A stretch of DNA of 14,724 nucleotides from CAZAQK01 sp050249355. GTDB lineage: Bacteria > Pseudomonadota > Alphaproteobacteria > Rickettsiales > SXRF01. The position numbers and the translations under genes were made by a program. Of this stretch, positions 1 through 7,073 are shown piece by piece. The stretch spans positions 1-14,724 of the forward strand of contig JBFWQQ010000046.1 of the NCBI GenBank assembly GCA_050249355.1, read 5' to 3'. The notes beneath the pieces are model-generated. The model saw only the letters and a list, made by a program, of their open reading frames with translations. It searched no databases and was not told the DNA's origin. Every line of letters begins with the position of its first letter. Within the stretch, counting starts at the first letter, position 1.

Positions 1-2
1 GG

Positions 3-707
3 ACCCTCACCCAGTTTCACGACATGGGTTTCGTCGGGCGGGAAATCAACAATGATCGTATCTTTGGAGCGGACATGCTGCCGCAACTCTTCAACATTAA
101 AAAATATCAGCAGATTGCGGTCTTTACCGCGATGCCTTCCGGCATGTCCGACATAATGCTGCGGCCCCAGATTTACCGAAGGTATTTCATTACGGCCGGT
201 GAAGTATCGCTCAAACAGTCGGGCCATGCTTTTTTCAGGCAAGGCGATGACGGCGGCATAGTTTTCTTTTTCCGCATGATTACGTATGGCGGGCAGCAGT
301 TTCATCAAGGTCTGTTTTGCCTTGCGTGATTCCGTCAGCATGCTGATATCACCAAATATGCCATCGATATAGAGCACTTTTTTATCGGGACTGTTCTGGC
401 GCATAGCTGTCGTCAACGCAGGCTGTTCACGGAAAATATTCTCCAGCCGCGCACCTTTTACCTTATCCACCGGCAGCCAGCCTTTAATATCGCTGCCTTC
501 TTCAATGGGTTTATCAGTATCCGGTTCATTCAGGCGCACGCCCAGCCGCACCTTGCCCTCTTCCACCGCCAGCATGAAGGTGGCCCTGTTATCGCCGGGA
601 ATCTCCTCGTTCGGGAAATTTTTTTTTGGATGTTTGCGAGCGCGTAATTCAAAATATTGCTTCACTAACTCTGGGTTATCGCTCAATGTTGCTTTTACGA
701 TGTCCAT
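3..707 (-). CDS. Unrecognised protein, partial (C-terminus beyond left edge); possible GNAT/autoinducer-synthase-like acyltransferase
   Basis: The frame is open without a stop for 235 codons from ATG at 707-705 to the window edge, so this is the N-terminal part of a longer protein. Its start shares one base with the ilvB stop (TAATG), which points to translational coupling in an ilvB operon. I do not recognise the family. The N-terminus has a pattern seen in GNAT-fold acyltransferases of the LuxI type: a helix with YFELRARK (residues 18-25), an acidic residue at D39, then a strand-turn-strand FMLAVEEGKVRLGVRL (44-59) and LENIF (88-92). A later strand-helix-strand (VLYIDGIFGD, then TESRKAKQTLMKLL, then YAAVIALPEK) could be the acyl-CoA binding part. 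The ELSRF-like motif of true homoserine lactone synthases is not seen. It is not IlvN: no ACT-domain sequence is present. The fold assignment is inference; that it is a coding gene is well supported by the long open frame and the coupling. Confidence 0.72.
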   Translation of the reverse strand, partial: MDIVKATLSDNPELVKQYFELRARKHPKKNFPNEEIPGDNRATFMLAVEEGKVRLGVRLNEPDTDKPIEEGSDIKGWLPVDKVKGARLENIFREQPALTTAMRQNSPDKKVLYIDGIFGDISMLTESRKAKQTLMKLLPAIRNHAEKENYAAVIALPEKSMARLFERYFTGRNEIPSVNLGPQHYVGHAGRHRGKDRNLLIFFNVEELRQHVRSKDTIIVDFPPDETHVVKLGEG

Positions 708-2494
708 TAAAGAAGATCCTTCGTCTTGGCTTCGCCCTGCTTCTCATCCGGGCCAAGCACCAGTTCATAATGGGCGGCGCCGGCTGGAATCATCGGGTAT
801 ACGTTCTCTTTCTGGTCTACCACCATATCGACGATCACCGGGCCTTTGATGGCCAGCATCTCCTTGATGGTCTTGTCGACATCTTCCACTTTTTCGCAGC
901 GCAGCCCGGCCATGCCGTAGGCTTCGGCCAGCTTTACAAAATCCGGCAGCGAATCCATGTAGGATTCCGAGTAACGGTTGCCGTGGAACATTTCCTGCCA
1001 CTGGCGCACCATGCCCATATAACGGTTGTTGAGAATGAAAACCTTCACCGGCAGGCGGTACTGGCAAATGGTGGAAAGTTCCTGAATATTCATCATCAGC
1101 GAGGCTTCGCCGGTGACACACATCACCAGAGCATCCGGATGCGCCACCTGCGCGCCCATCGCACTCGGCATGCCATAGCCCATGGTGCCAAGGCCGCCAC
1201 TGGTCATCCATTTATGTGGCCGGTCGAATTTTAAAAACTGTGCCGCCCACATCTGGTGCTGGCCGACATCGGTGGAAACCAGCGGTTGCTTGCCCCTGGT
1301 CATCTCATACAAGCGTTCCAGCGCATATTGCGGCTTGATCGGGCCATTCCTGTCCTGTTTAAAAGAAAAACTTTTCTTTGCGCGCCAGCCTTCGATCTTG
1401 CCCCACCATTCGCCCAGCGCATTTTGATCGCTCTCGACTTTCTGTTTTTTCCATTCGTCCATCAACTGCCGGATGACGGTACCGGCATCGCCGATCACCG
1501 GCACATGCACGCGCACGTTCTTGTTCACCGAGCTGGGATCGATATCGACATGGATCTTTTTCGATTTGAGCGAGAACGCATCCAGCCGGCCGGTCACGCG
1601 GTCGTCAAAGCGCGCGCCGATATTGATCATCACGTCGCACTCGGCCATGCACATATTGGCTTCCAGCGAACCATGCATGCCAAGCATGCCAAGGAACTGC
1701 TTATCGGTGCCGGGATACGCGCCCAGCCCCATCAGCGTATTGGTGATGGGAAAGCCGGTCATCTGCACGAATTCGGTGAGCAGCTCACAGGCCTTCTGGC
1801 CAGAATTGATAAGACCGCCGCCAACATAAAACACAGGCCGCTTGGCCAGCGACATGAGTTTTACCGCGCGCGTCACCTGTTTGGCATCGCCTTTGGTCTG
1901 CGGCTGATAGGTACGGCGCGGCACCGGTTTTTCGCCGCTATAGCTGCCGGTCAGGTTCATGATGTTCTTGGGAATGTCGATCACCACCGGGCCGGGCCGG
2001 CCAGAGCGCGCCACATGGAATGCTTCATGGATAATGGCTGCCAGCTCATCCACACTGCGCACAAGGTAATTATACTTGGTGGCCGAACGGGTGATGCCGG
2101 TCGTATCGGCTTCCTGAAACGCATCCGAACCAATAAGGTGCGTAGGCACCTGCCCGGTAATGCACACCATGGGAATGGAATCGAGCAGCGCATCGGTCAG
2201 GCCGGTCACCGCGTTGGTGGCGCCGGGGCCGGAGGTCACCAGCACAACGCCCACCTTGCCGGTAGAGCGGGCATAGCCTTCTGCCGCATGGGTAGCGCCC
2301 TGTTCGTGGCGTACCAATATGTGGCGTATGTGGTTCTGTTTGAACAGCGAATCATACAGCGGCAGCACGGCACCGCCGGGATAGCCGAATATTACCTCGA
2401 CCCCTTCGGCCGCCATGGCCTTGAGGATGATCTCCGAGCCGGGCAATTTCTGCTCCGGCATGGAATTTTTTTTCATCTCAGTTGCTTGCTGCAT
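707..2494 (-). CDS. ilvB: Acetolactate synthase, large (catalytic) subunit
   Basis: This is the thiamine diphosphate enzyme that condenses two pyruvates to acetolactate, or pyruvate with 2-oxobutyrate, in the first common step of valine, leucine and isoleucine synthesis (cytoplasm). At 595 aa it has full family length. Visible landmarks are the FGYPGGAVLPLYD segment (36-48), the catalytic glutamate in RHEQGATHAAEGYAR (E64), the SGPGATN turn (88-94), the central FAD-type domain with GARFDDRVTGR (293-303), and the ThDP motif TGEASLMMNIQEL (461-473) with NNRYMGMVRQWQE (489-501). The acidic metal ligand of the GDG-type motif is Glu here, a variant I know from other acetolactate synthases. A GTG at 2500 is also in frame, but AGGTG sits a few bases before the ATG at 2494, so that ATG is preferred. 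The next gene downstream is an unrelated coupled frame rather than ilvN, so the regulatory subunit must be elsewhere or beyond the left edge. Confidence 0.96.
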   Translation of the reverse strand: MQQATEMKKNSMPEQKLPGSEIILKAMAAEGVEVIFGYPGGAVLPLYDSLFKQNHIRHILVRHEQGATHAAEGYARSTGKVGVVLVTSGPGATNAVTGLTDALLDSIPMVCITGQVPTHLIGSDAFQEADTTGITRSATKYNYLVRSVDELAAIIHEAFHVARSGRPGPVVIDIPKNIMNLTGSYSGEKPVPRRTYQPQTKGDAKQVTRAVKLMSLAKRPVFYVGGGLINSGQKACELLTEFVQMTGFPITNTLMGLGAYPGTDKQFLGMLGMHGSLEANMCMAECDVMINIGARFDDRVTGRLDAFSLKSKKIHVDIDPSSVNKNVRVHVPVIGDAGTVIRQLMDEWKKQKVESDQNALGEWWGKIEGWRAKKSFSFKQDRNGPIKPQYALERLYEMTRGKQPLVSTDVGQHQMWAAQFLKFDRPHKWMTSGGLGTMGYGMPSAMGAQVAHPDALVMCVTGEASLMMNIQELSTICQYRLPVKVFILNNRYMGMVRQWQEMFHGNRYSESYMDSLPDFVKLAEAYGMAGLRCEKVEDVDKTIKEMLAIKGPVIVDMVVDQKENVYPMIPAGAAHYELVLGPDEKQGEAKTKDLL

Positions 2495-2521
2495 AATCAC
2501 CTATCGCACACATGGGCCCGG

Positions 2522-2537
2522 ATGGGGATAACCCCAT
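2522..2537. promoter_or_regulatory. Perfect inverted repeat in the ilvB leader
   Basis: ATGGGGATAACCCCAT has 6-base arms around an ATAA centre. It lies between the candidate ilvB promoter and the ilvB start. It could be a repressor or activator site, or a small RNA hairpin just ahead of the ribosome binding site. No leader peptide rich in branched-chain codons was seen, so classical attenuation is not supported. Confidence 0.4.
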
Positions 2538-2552
2538 AAAAAGGCCAGTAAA

Positions 2553-2579
2553 TCTATAGTTTTAAGGGCATGCGGTCAA
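2553..2579 (-). promoter_or_regulatory. Candidate sigma-70-type promoter of ilvB
   Basis: Reading the minus strand, TTGACC (2579-2574) and TATAGA (2558-2553) are separated by 15 bases. A shifted -10 (TAGATT) would give 17. Transcription would begin near 2546 and leave a leader of about 50 bases before ilvB. This is a pattern match by eye only. Confidence 0.45.
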
Positions 2580-2756
2580 GCAAATCTGCTGCATTGCATC
2601 ATCGGGGTAATAACCATCCAATGTTGCCTACACTTATGTAAGGCCCCGCTGATAATGGATTTTCCCTTATATTGTCATATAAATTTCATAAATTCACCGT
2701 GGAATTGCCGTTTATCCTTGCATAGAGTTGTTCCAGGCCGTCAAAAAGGGGAAACT

Positions 2757-3140
2757 ATGGCAATAGCAAACGAATCGGCTGCGCAAAAGGCCGACGAGAT
2801 AGCCCGCAACATCAGAGATATGAAGCCATCCGGCTTCGACAAGCTGGCACCGGAAGACCGGCAGGCCGTGCTCGAACATATGGAGACGGATACTTTCAAA
2901 AGCCGCAACCCTGATCATGCCAAGATCCTGGAGCAGCTTGAGAACTCCATGATCGCAAATGCAGAGCGATGGCTACGTCTGGGCCTTAAGCCTGTAAAGA
3001 TGCCTGCACAGGAAGCGGAACGAGTTAAGCACGATTTACTTGAAAAGCTTCGCAGCGAACGGCCCGATGGCCCCGGCACCAATGACACATTCCGCCGCAG
3101 GGCCAAGCGCGATCCCGGACAGCATAAACGTGGGGCGTAA
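2757..3140 (+). CDS. Hypothetical small charged protein (127 aa)
   Basis: I do not recognise this protein. The ATG at 2757 has a clear ribosome binding site (AAGGGGA, 5 bases upstream). The frame continues 34 codons further upstream, but that extension has unusual composition and no binding site, so it is excluded. The protein is soluble-looking, rich in Ala, Glu, Lys and Arg, and mostly helical by composition, with no signal peptide or membrane segment. Residues 27-65 (FDKLAPEDRQAV... to ...ILEQLENSM) suggest amphipathic helices. The C-terminal 25 residues are strongly basic (RRRAKRDPGQHKRGA). It lies on the plus strand between two minus-strand core genes. Its stop is only 2 bases from the miaA stop, and its 5' region is shared divergently with ilvB. 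Function unknown. Confidence 0.75.
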   Translation: MAIANESAAQKADEIARNIRDMKPSGFDKLAPEDRQAVLEHMETDTFKSRNPDHAKILEQLENSMIANAERWLRLGLKPVKMPAQEAERVKHDLLEKLRSERPDGPGTNDTFRRRAKRDPGQHKRGA

Positions 3141-3142
3141 TA

Positions 3143-3991
3143 TTAAAGCTGATGCCGTAGCCATGTCAGCTGCCGTTTGGCATAATTACGGGTAGCCTGC
3201 TGGGCTTGCTTGACTGATTGGTCAATTGATTGCCGCCCTTCGATAGCTTCTGCTAATTCGCTGACTCCTATCACTTTTCTAAGTGGGCTGTCTGCCGCTA
3301 ACGAAGGCAATATCGCTTCCAACTGTTGTACGGCTCCCTGCTCAACCATTTTTTCAAAACGCGCATCGCACCGCGCATACAATTCCTCGCGTGGCAACTC
3401 CACCTTGATGACCTCATATTCGCTATCAGGATATAATGCTCCGGTCTTCTGTTGCTGCCAGAACGAAAGTGGCCTGCCGGTGCCCAGCCACACCTCATAG
3501 GCACGCAACAAACGTTGCCTGTCCACCACTTTCAGCCGCTCAAAGAATTGTGGATCGACCAGTTTCAAACGCTCGGAAAACGCATCCTGCCCCATCGCCT
3601 CATAGTCATTCGCCGCCTGCTGGCGCACCAGCGGATCAATATCGGGAATTTCGGCAATACCTCGTATCAACGCCTTGATATACATGCCAGTGCCGCCCAC
3701 AATGATGGGAAGCAATCCTTCGGATAAGGTCCAGTCGATCTCCATTTTCGCAAAGCGCAGCCATTTGCCGACAGAAGGCTGCTCGTGCGCCTCGAGGATG
3801 CCATAGAGCCGATGCGGGACGAGCGCCTCTTCTTCTGCTGTCGGGCGGGCGGTCAGGATCGGCACATCGCGGAACATCTGCTGCGAATCGGCATTGATGA
3901 TGACACCGCCGCGACTTTGGGCTACACCCAATGCGTGGGCTGACTTGCCGCTGGCAGTCGGCCCGGCGATGATAACGATACGGTGGCCCAT
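3143..3991 (-). CDS. miaA: tRNA dimethylallyltransferase (tRNA delta(2)-isopentenylpyrophosphate transferase)
   Basis: MiaA transfers a dimethylallyl group to N6 of adenosine 37 in tRNAs reading UNN codons, a cytoplasmic step that supports decoding accuracy. The 282-aa product starts with the P-loop GPTASGKS (10-17). This is followed by NADSQQMFRDVPILTARPT (34-52), the counterpart of the usual DSMQVYR...TAKPT motif, then IIVGGTGMYIKAL (96-108) and the C-terminal hallmark QATRNYAKRQLTWLR (265-279). The chosen ATG (3991-3989) places the P-loop at the usual distance from the N-terminus. The frame stays open upstream to 4162 but only as antisense of serB. No convincing Shine-Dalgarno sequence precedes the start: the nearest is AGGT about 14 bases away. 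Its ATG overlaps the serB ATG on the other strand. The gene ends 2 bases from the 127-aa orphan. Confidence 0.95.
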   Translation of the reverse strand: MGHRIVIIAGPTASGKSAHALGVAQSRGGVIINADSQQMFRDVPILTARPTAEEEALVPHRLYGILEAHEQPSVGKWLRFAKMEIDWTLSEGLLPIIVGGTGMYIKALIRGIAEIPDIDPLVRQQAANDYEAMGQDAFSERLKLVDPQFFERLKVVDRQRLLRAYEVWLGTGRPLSFWQQQKTGALYPDSEYEVIKVELPREELYARCDARFEKMVEQGAVQQLEAILPSLAADSPLRKVIGVSELAEAIEGRQSIDQSVKQAQQATRNYAKRQLTWLRHQL

Positions 3992-4856
3992 GGATCTTGT
4001 ACTTACCTGTATTACGCTCAACGTAAAGCTGGATGATGATTTTGTGCAGTCTATGGCAGCCATCGCGGCGTTGCAAGATACTACCGTTGCGGGCATGGAT
4101 ATCGAGGCCGGGATGGCGCGCTTTATCCTCGAGACCACGCGTGATGCCCAAAGCCTGCGCAACGCACTGCAGGAGACGATGGATCGCTACGCCATCGACA
4201 TGATCCTCCAACCCTATCCGCAGCCACGCTATAAACTGCTGATATCCGACATGGATTCGACCATGATCACCTGCGAATGCATCGACGAACTGGCCGATTT
4301 CGTCGGCAAGAAACAGCAGGTTTCCTCCATCACCGCACGCGCCATGAATGGCGAGCTGGATTTCGACGCTGCGCTGACCGAGCGGGTGGCATTGCTGGCC
4401 GGGCTGGATGAAGCCGCGCTGGAGCAATGTTTTCTTGAGCGCGTGAAGCCCATGCCGGGTGCGGGAGCGCTACTGGCCGCGCACAAGGCCGCCGGTGGTT
4501 ATAGCGTGCTGGTATCGGGCGGGTTCACCTTCTTTACCGGGCGCGTGGCCAGGGCATTGGGATTTGATGAGCACCATGGCAACCGGCTGGAAATATCAGG
4601 TGGCAAACTTACCGGAAGGATTATTCCACCGATACTGGGCAAGGATGCCAAGCTGCAGACGTTACACGATAGCTGCCAAAAACTCGGTATTTCCAGTGAG
4701 GAAGTGCTGGCCATCGGGGATGGTGCCAACGACCTGCCTATGCTGCTGGCCGCTGGTCTTGGCGTTGCCTATCACGCTAAACCTGCCGTGCGTGCGCAGG
4801 CAAGGGCCTACATTAATCATAGCGATCTCAGTGCCATTAAATGGCTAGTCAACTGA
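3990..4856 (+). CDS. serB: Phosphoserine phosphatase
   Basis: SerB dephosphorylates O-phospho-L-serine in the last step of serine synthesis (HAD superfamily, cytoplasm). The 288-aa protein has an N-terminal domain of about 80 residues, then HAD motif I SDMDSTMITCECIDELAD (86-103; nucleophile D87, acid/base D89), motif II VSGGFTFF (175-182; S176), the lysine of motif III in GKDAK (217-221), and motif IV AIGDGANDLPML (241-252; D244, D248). The start is chosen because the protein then begins directly with a beta-strand (MDLVLTCITLNV), as in related SerB proteins. Upstream in-frame ATGs would lie deeper inside miaA, the nearest at 3969. Upstream GGTGG is a poor ribosome binding site. All of its upstream control sequence must lie inside the antisense miaA coding region. 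Confidence 0.94.
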   Translation: MDLVLTCITLNVKLDDDFVQSMAAIAALQDTTVAGMDIEAGMARFILETTRDAQSLRNALQETMDRYAIDMILQPYPQPRYKLLISDMDSTMITCECIDELADFVGKKQQVSSITARAMNGELDFDAALTERVALLAGLDEAALEQCFLERVKPMPGAGALLAAHKAAGGYSVLVSGGFTFFTGRVARALGFDEHHGNRLEISGGKLTGRIIPPILGKDAKLQTLHDSCQKLGISSEEVLAIGDGANDLPMLLAAGLGVAYHAKPAVRAQARAYINHSDLSAIKWLVN

Positions 4857-4916
4857 TATATTTATATATTCCAACATATTCGTCGGGTTGCAACAATCGG
4901 CTTCATCGAACTGTCA

Positions 4917-4946
4917 TTATCGCTGACTGCCAAAACTGGTTATAAT
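4917..4946 (+). promoter_or_regulatory. Promoter for the 194-aa orphan
   Basis: A consensus -10 TATAAT (4941-4946) lies 24 bases before the ATG at 4971. The best -35 match is TTATCG (4917-4922) with an 18-base spacer. A start near 4953 gives a very short leader that still contains AAGGAG. The -10 is strong, the -35 weak. Confidence 0.55.
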
Positions 4947-4970
4947 TATGCGTGAAGAAGGAGAACCGCC

Positions 4971-5555
4971 ATGTCAGATGATAATGCAAGAGAATACAAG
5001 GGGCTGGGAGAAACTGCCGCAGCACTCGGGCAATCACAGGTAGATGGATATGTTGGCTCAGCAATCGGGGCAGCCGCTGGCGCAGCCGTGGGCGGGATCG
5101 CTCATAACCAAAAAACCTATGACGCCGTAAAGCTTGCGCAGGACACAGTGGAAAAAGCTAGAGCACAGGCAATTGCTGCACAAAACGGTGAAATCTGGAA
5201 ATTACCCAAAAGCGGCCGCGTTTCCGAGGAAGCGCTGGAAACAGCAGAGAATGTACTGAAAGAAAAAGGTACGGCAGGAAAATTATGGCACGGCGCCAGC
5301 CGCAGTGGCAAGCTCCTCATTGGCGCTGTTGCCGGAGCCGTGGCGATTGGGACAGTAGGCAATTTAGTGGGCATGGTACGCGGGCAAAAAAAAGCACAGC
5401 AAGGGCGAGAGCAATTCGATGAACTGGTTGCCGAGAACCGGGCGCTAAAACACCAGCTGGAACTAGCTGAAACACATCATGGCCGTAGCAAATCCTTCAC
5501 TGCAGCTGTAGAATCTGAGCGCTCGCAATCCGCGGAACGCTTGACAGAACGCTGA
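4971..5555 (+). CDS. Hypothetical glycine-zipper, membrane-associated protein with C-terminal coiled coil (194 aa)
   Basis: I do not recognise the family. The start has an excellent ribosome binding site (AAGGAG) and a consensus -10 upstream. Segment 1 (residues 27-44) is a glycine-zipper run, YVGSAIGAAAGAAVGGIA. Segment 2 (about 114-136) is a hydrophobic LLIGAVAGAVAIGTVGNLVG stretch, so the protein could form a hairpin in a membrane or oligomerise through small residues. Between them is a helical charged region (49-103). After segment 2 comes a basic stretch (RGQKKAQQGR) and a likely coiled coil (146-168, EQFDELVAENRALKHQLELAE), then a polar Ser/Glu-rich tail. There is no signal peptide. It is convergent with the degP-like gene, with only 3 bases between stop codons. 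Coding status is good; function unknown. Confidence 0.8.
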   Translation: MSDDNAREYKGLGETAAALGQSQVDGYVGSAIGAAAGAAVGGIAHNQKTYDAVKLAQDTVEKARAQAIAAQNGEIWKLPKSGRVSEEALETAENVLKEKGTAGKLWHGASRSGKLLIGAVAGAVAIGTVGNLVGMVRGQKKAQQGREQFDELVAENRALKHQLELAETHHGRSKSFTAAVESERSQSAERLTER

Positions 5556-5558
5556 CGC

Positions 5559-7040
5559 TTATTTCTTATCCTCACCACTCGGCAGGGTAATAAAGGCTTC
5601 TTCCTTACCCCGGCTTACCGTTACCAGTACGAACTTGCGGCCTTTCTTACGCGCCGCATCCAGCTGCTCTTTCATGGCCTGCACACTTTCAACAGCTGTA
5701 TTATTCACCGCCATGATCACATCGCCTGTGCGCGCGCCGCGCTGCGCTGCCGGCGAGCCATTCTTCACACCGGTCACTACCAGCCCCTTCACGCCCGAGG
5801 CGATGCGCAGGCGCTGGCGGATGGTGGAGTTGAGCGGCACCAGTTCCATGCCTAGAACGGCCTGGGCACCGGCATCCGGCTGCGCCTGCGGCTTGCTTCG
5901 GGCCGCCTGCTGCTGCATTTCTTCCTCTTCTTCCGACTCGCCGATGGTCACGCTTACTTCCTTGCCAGCACCCTGACGCCATACTTTAACAGGCACGCTG
6001 CTACCGATGGACGTTTCTGCCACCATACGCGGCAGGAAACGCATCTCGCTGATCTCCTTGCCATTAAAATGCGTAATGATATCACCTTGCCTGATGCCCG
6101 CTTTTTTCGCCGGGCTACCCTCACCGACATCAAGAACCAGCGCGCCACGGGTGTTGGGCAGGCCCTGGCTTTCGGCCACTTCGTCCGACACTTCCTGTAT
6201 TTTCACACCCAACCAGCCGCGATGCGTGCGGCCAAACTCTTTCAGCTGCGCGATCACCGGTTTGGCCAGCGCCGTCGGGATGGCAAAGCCGATACCCACC
6301 GAACCGCCCGACGGCGAGAAAATAGCGGTATTGATACCGATCACCTCGCCGTTCATATTGAACAGCGGCCCGCCGGAATTGCCGCGGTTGATCGGCGCGT
6401 CGGTCTGCAGGAAGTCATCGAACGGCCCGGCGTTGATCGAGCGCTGGCGCGCCGAGATGATGCCTTTGGTCACCGAGCCGCCAAGCCCGAACGGGTTGCC
6501 GATCGCGATCACCCAGTCGCCCACACGCATAGTGTCGGAATTGCCCAGCGGCACGAATGGGAATGGCTGCTTATCCTCTATTTTCAGCAGTGCCAGGTCG
6601 GTCTTGGCATCGCGCCCGACCAGCGTAGCACTGAACTGCCGGTTATCTTGCAGGATCACCGTGATCTCATCGGCCTGCGCCACCACATGGTTGTTGGTGA
6701 TCACGTAGCCTTCCGGGCTCATGATAAAACCAGACCCCAGCGATTGCACATCACGCTCGGTCTGTTGCATATTGTTGAATTGCTCAAAGAACTGGCGGAA
6801 GGGCTCGAACTCCGGAGAGTTAGGCATACCTTCAAAGTTGAACCCGGGCATTCCCATGAAACCCTGCGGCGCCTGCACCTTCTGGGTAGTGGAAATGTTC
6901 ACCACCGCCGGCGACAGTTTTTCTACCAGATCGGCGAAACCGCCCTCGACATTGTTCATGTCAGCCTGCGGCTGCGCGTGTACGGCAGGAGGAACAGCTA
7001 CCAAAATCAGCAACAACAGGACACGCATTACCATATGCAT
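5559..7040 (-). CDS. degP: Do-type periplasmic serine protease (DegP/DegQ/HtrA family)
   Basis: HtrA family proteases degrade or hold misfolded envelope proteins. The 493-aa precursor has a signal peptide (MHMVMRVLLLLILVAVPPAVHA, likely cut after A22). The chymotrypsin-like domain has the triad H118 (ITNNHVVAQ), D148 (DAKTDLALLKI) and S222 (RGNSGGPLFN). Two PDZ domains follow (about 275-370 with RGWLGV and GSPAKKAGIRQGDII, and about 393-480 with GSPAAQRGARTGDVI). They are joined by an acidic then Gln/Pro/Ala-rich linker (369-392). Residues 57-98 are a Met/Phe/Pro/Gln-rich loop before the protease core. GTG at 7052 is in frame, but GAGG lies 6 bases before ATG 7040, so that start is used. It is last in the hflK-hflC operon, 33 bases after hflC, linking periplasmic and FtsH-associated quality control. 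Confidence 0.95.
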   Translation of the reverse strand: MHMVMRVLLLLILVAVPPAVHAQPQADMNNVEGGFADLVEKLSPAVVNISTTQKVQAPQGFMGMPGFNFEGMPNSPEFEPFRQFFEQFNNMQQTERDVQSLGSGFIMSPEGYVITNNHVVAQADEITVILQDNRQFSATLVGRDAKTDLALLKIEDKQPFPFVPLGNSDTMRVGDWVIAIGNPFGLGGSVTKGIISARQRSINAGPFDDFLQTDAPINRGNSGGPLFNMNGEVIGINTAIFSPSGGSVGIGFAIPTALAKPVIAQLKEFGRTHRGWLGVKIQEVSDEVAESQGLPNTRGALVLDVGEGSPAKKAGIRQGDIITHFNGKEISEMRFLPRMVAETSIGSSVPVKVWRQGAGKEVSVTIGESEEEEEMQQQAARSKPQAQPDAGAQAVLGMELVPLNSTIRQRLRIASGVKGLVVTGVKNGSPAAQRGARTGDVIMAVNNTAVESVQAMKEQLDAARKKGRKFVLVTVSRGKEEAFITLPSGEDKK

Positions 7041-7073
7041 CAGAAACCTCACAGGTTAAGTTATAAACGCTAC

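Noticed and set aside
1256..2539. Long plus-strand open frame (427 codons) opposite ilvB
   Set aside because: It is antisense of a clear acetolactate synthase gene; the translation is rich in His, Arg, Gly and Ala without any domain, typical of a shadow frame.
2581..2660. Leader peptide or T-box upstream of ilvB
   Set aside because: No short frame with a run of Leu, Val or Ile codons and no T-box core was seen on the minus strand.
2655..2756. 34-codon upstream extension of the 127-aa orphan
   Set aside because: The internal ATG at 2757 has a strong ribosome binding site, whereas the upstream start has none and the extension has different composition.
3992..4162. N-terminal extension of MiaA by 57 codons
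   Set aside because: It would be antisense to serB; the known family begins about 9 residues before the P-loop, which the internal ATG at 3991 provides.
3636..4427. Minus-strand 263-codon frame spanning the miaA-serB junction
   Set aside because: It overlaps both genes out of frame and shows no motif; a product of the antisense overlap of two coding regions.
4857..4875. A/T-rich stretch after serB as a terminator
   Set aside because: ATATATTTATATAT-like sequence without a G/C stem; no hairpin with a T-tail could be drawn.
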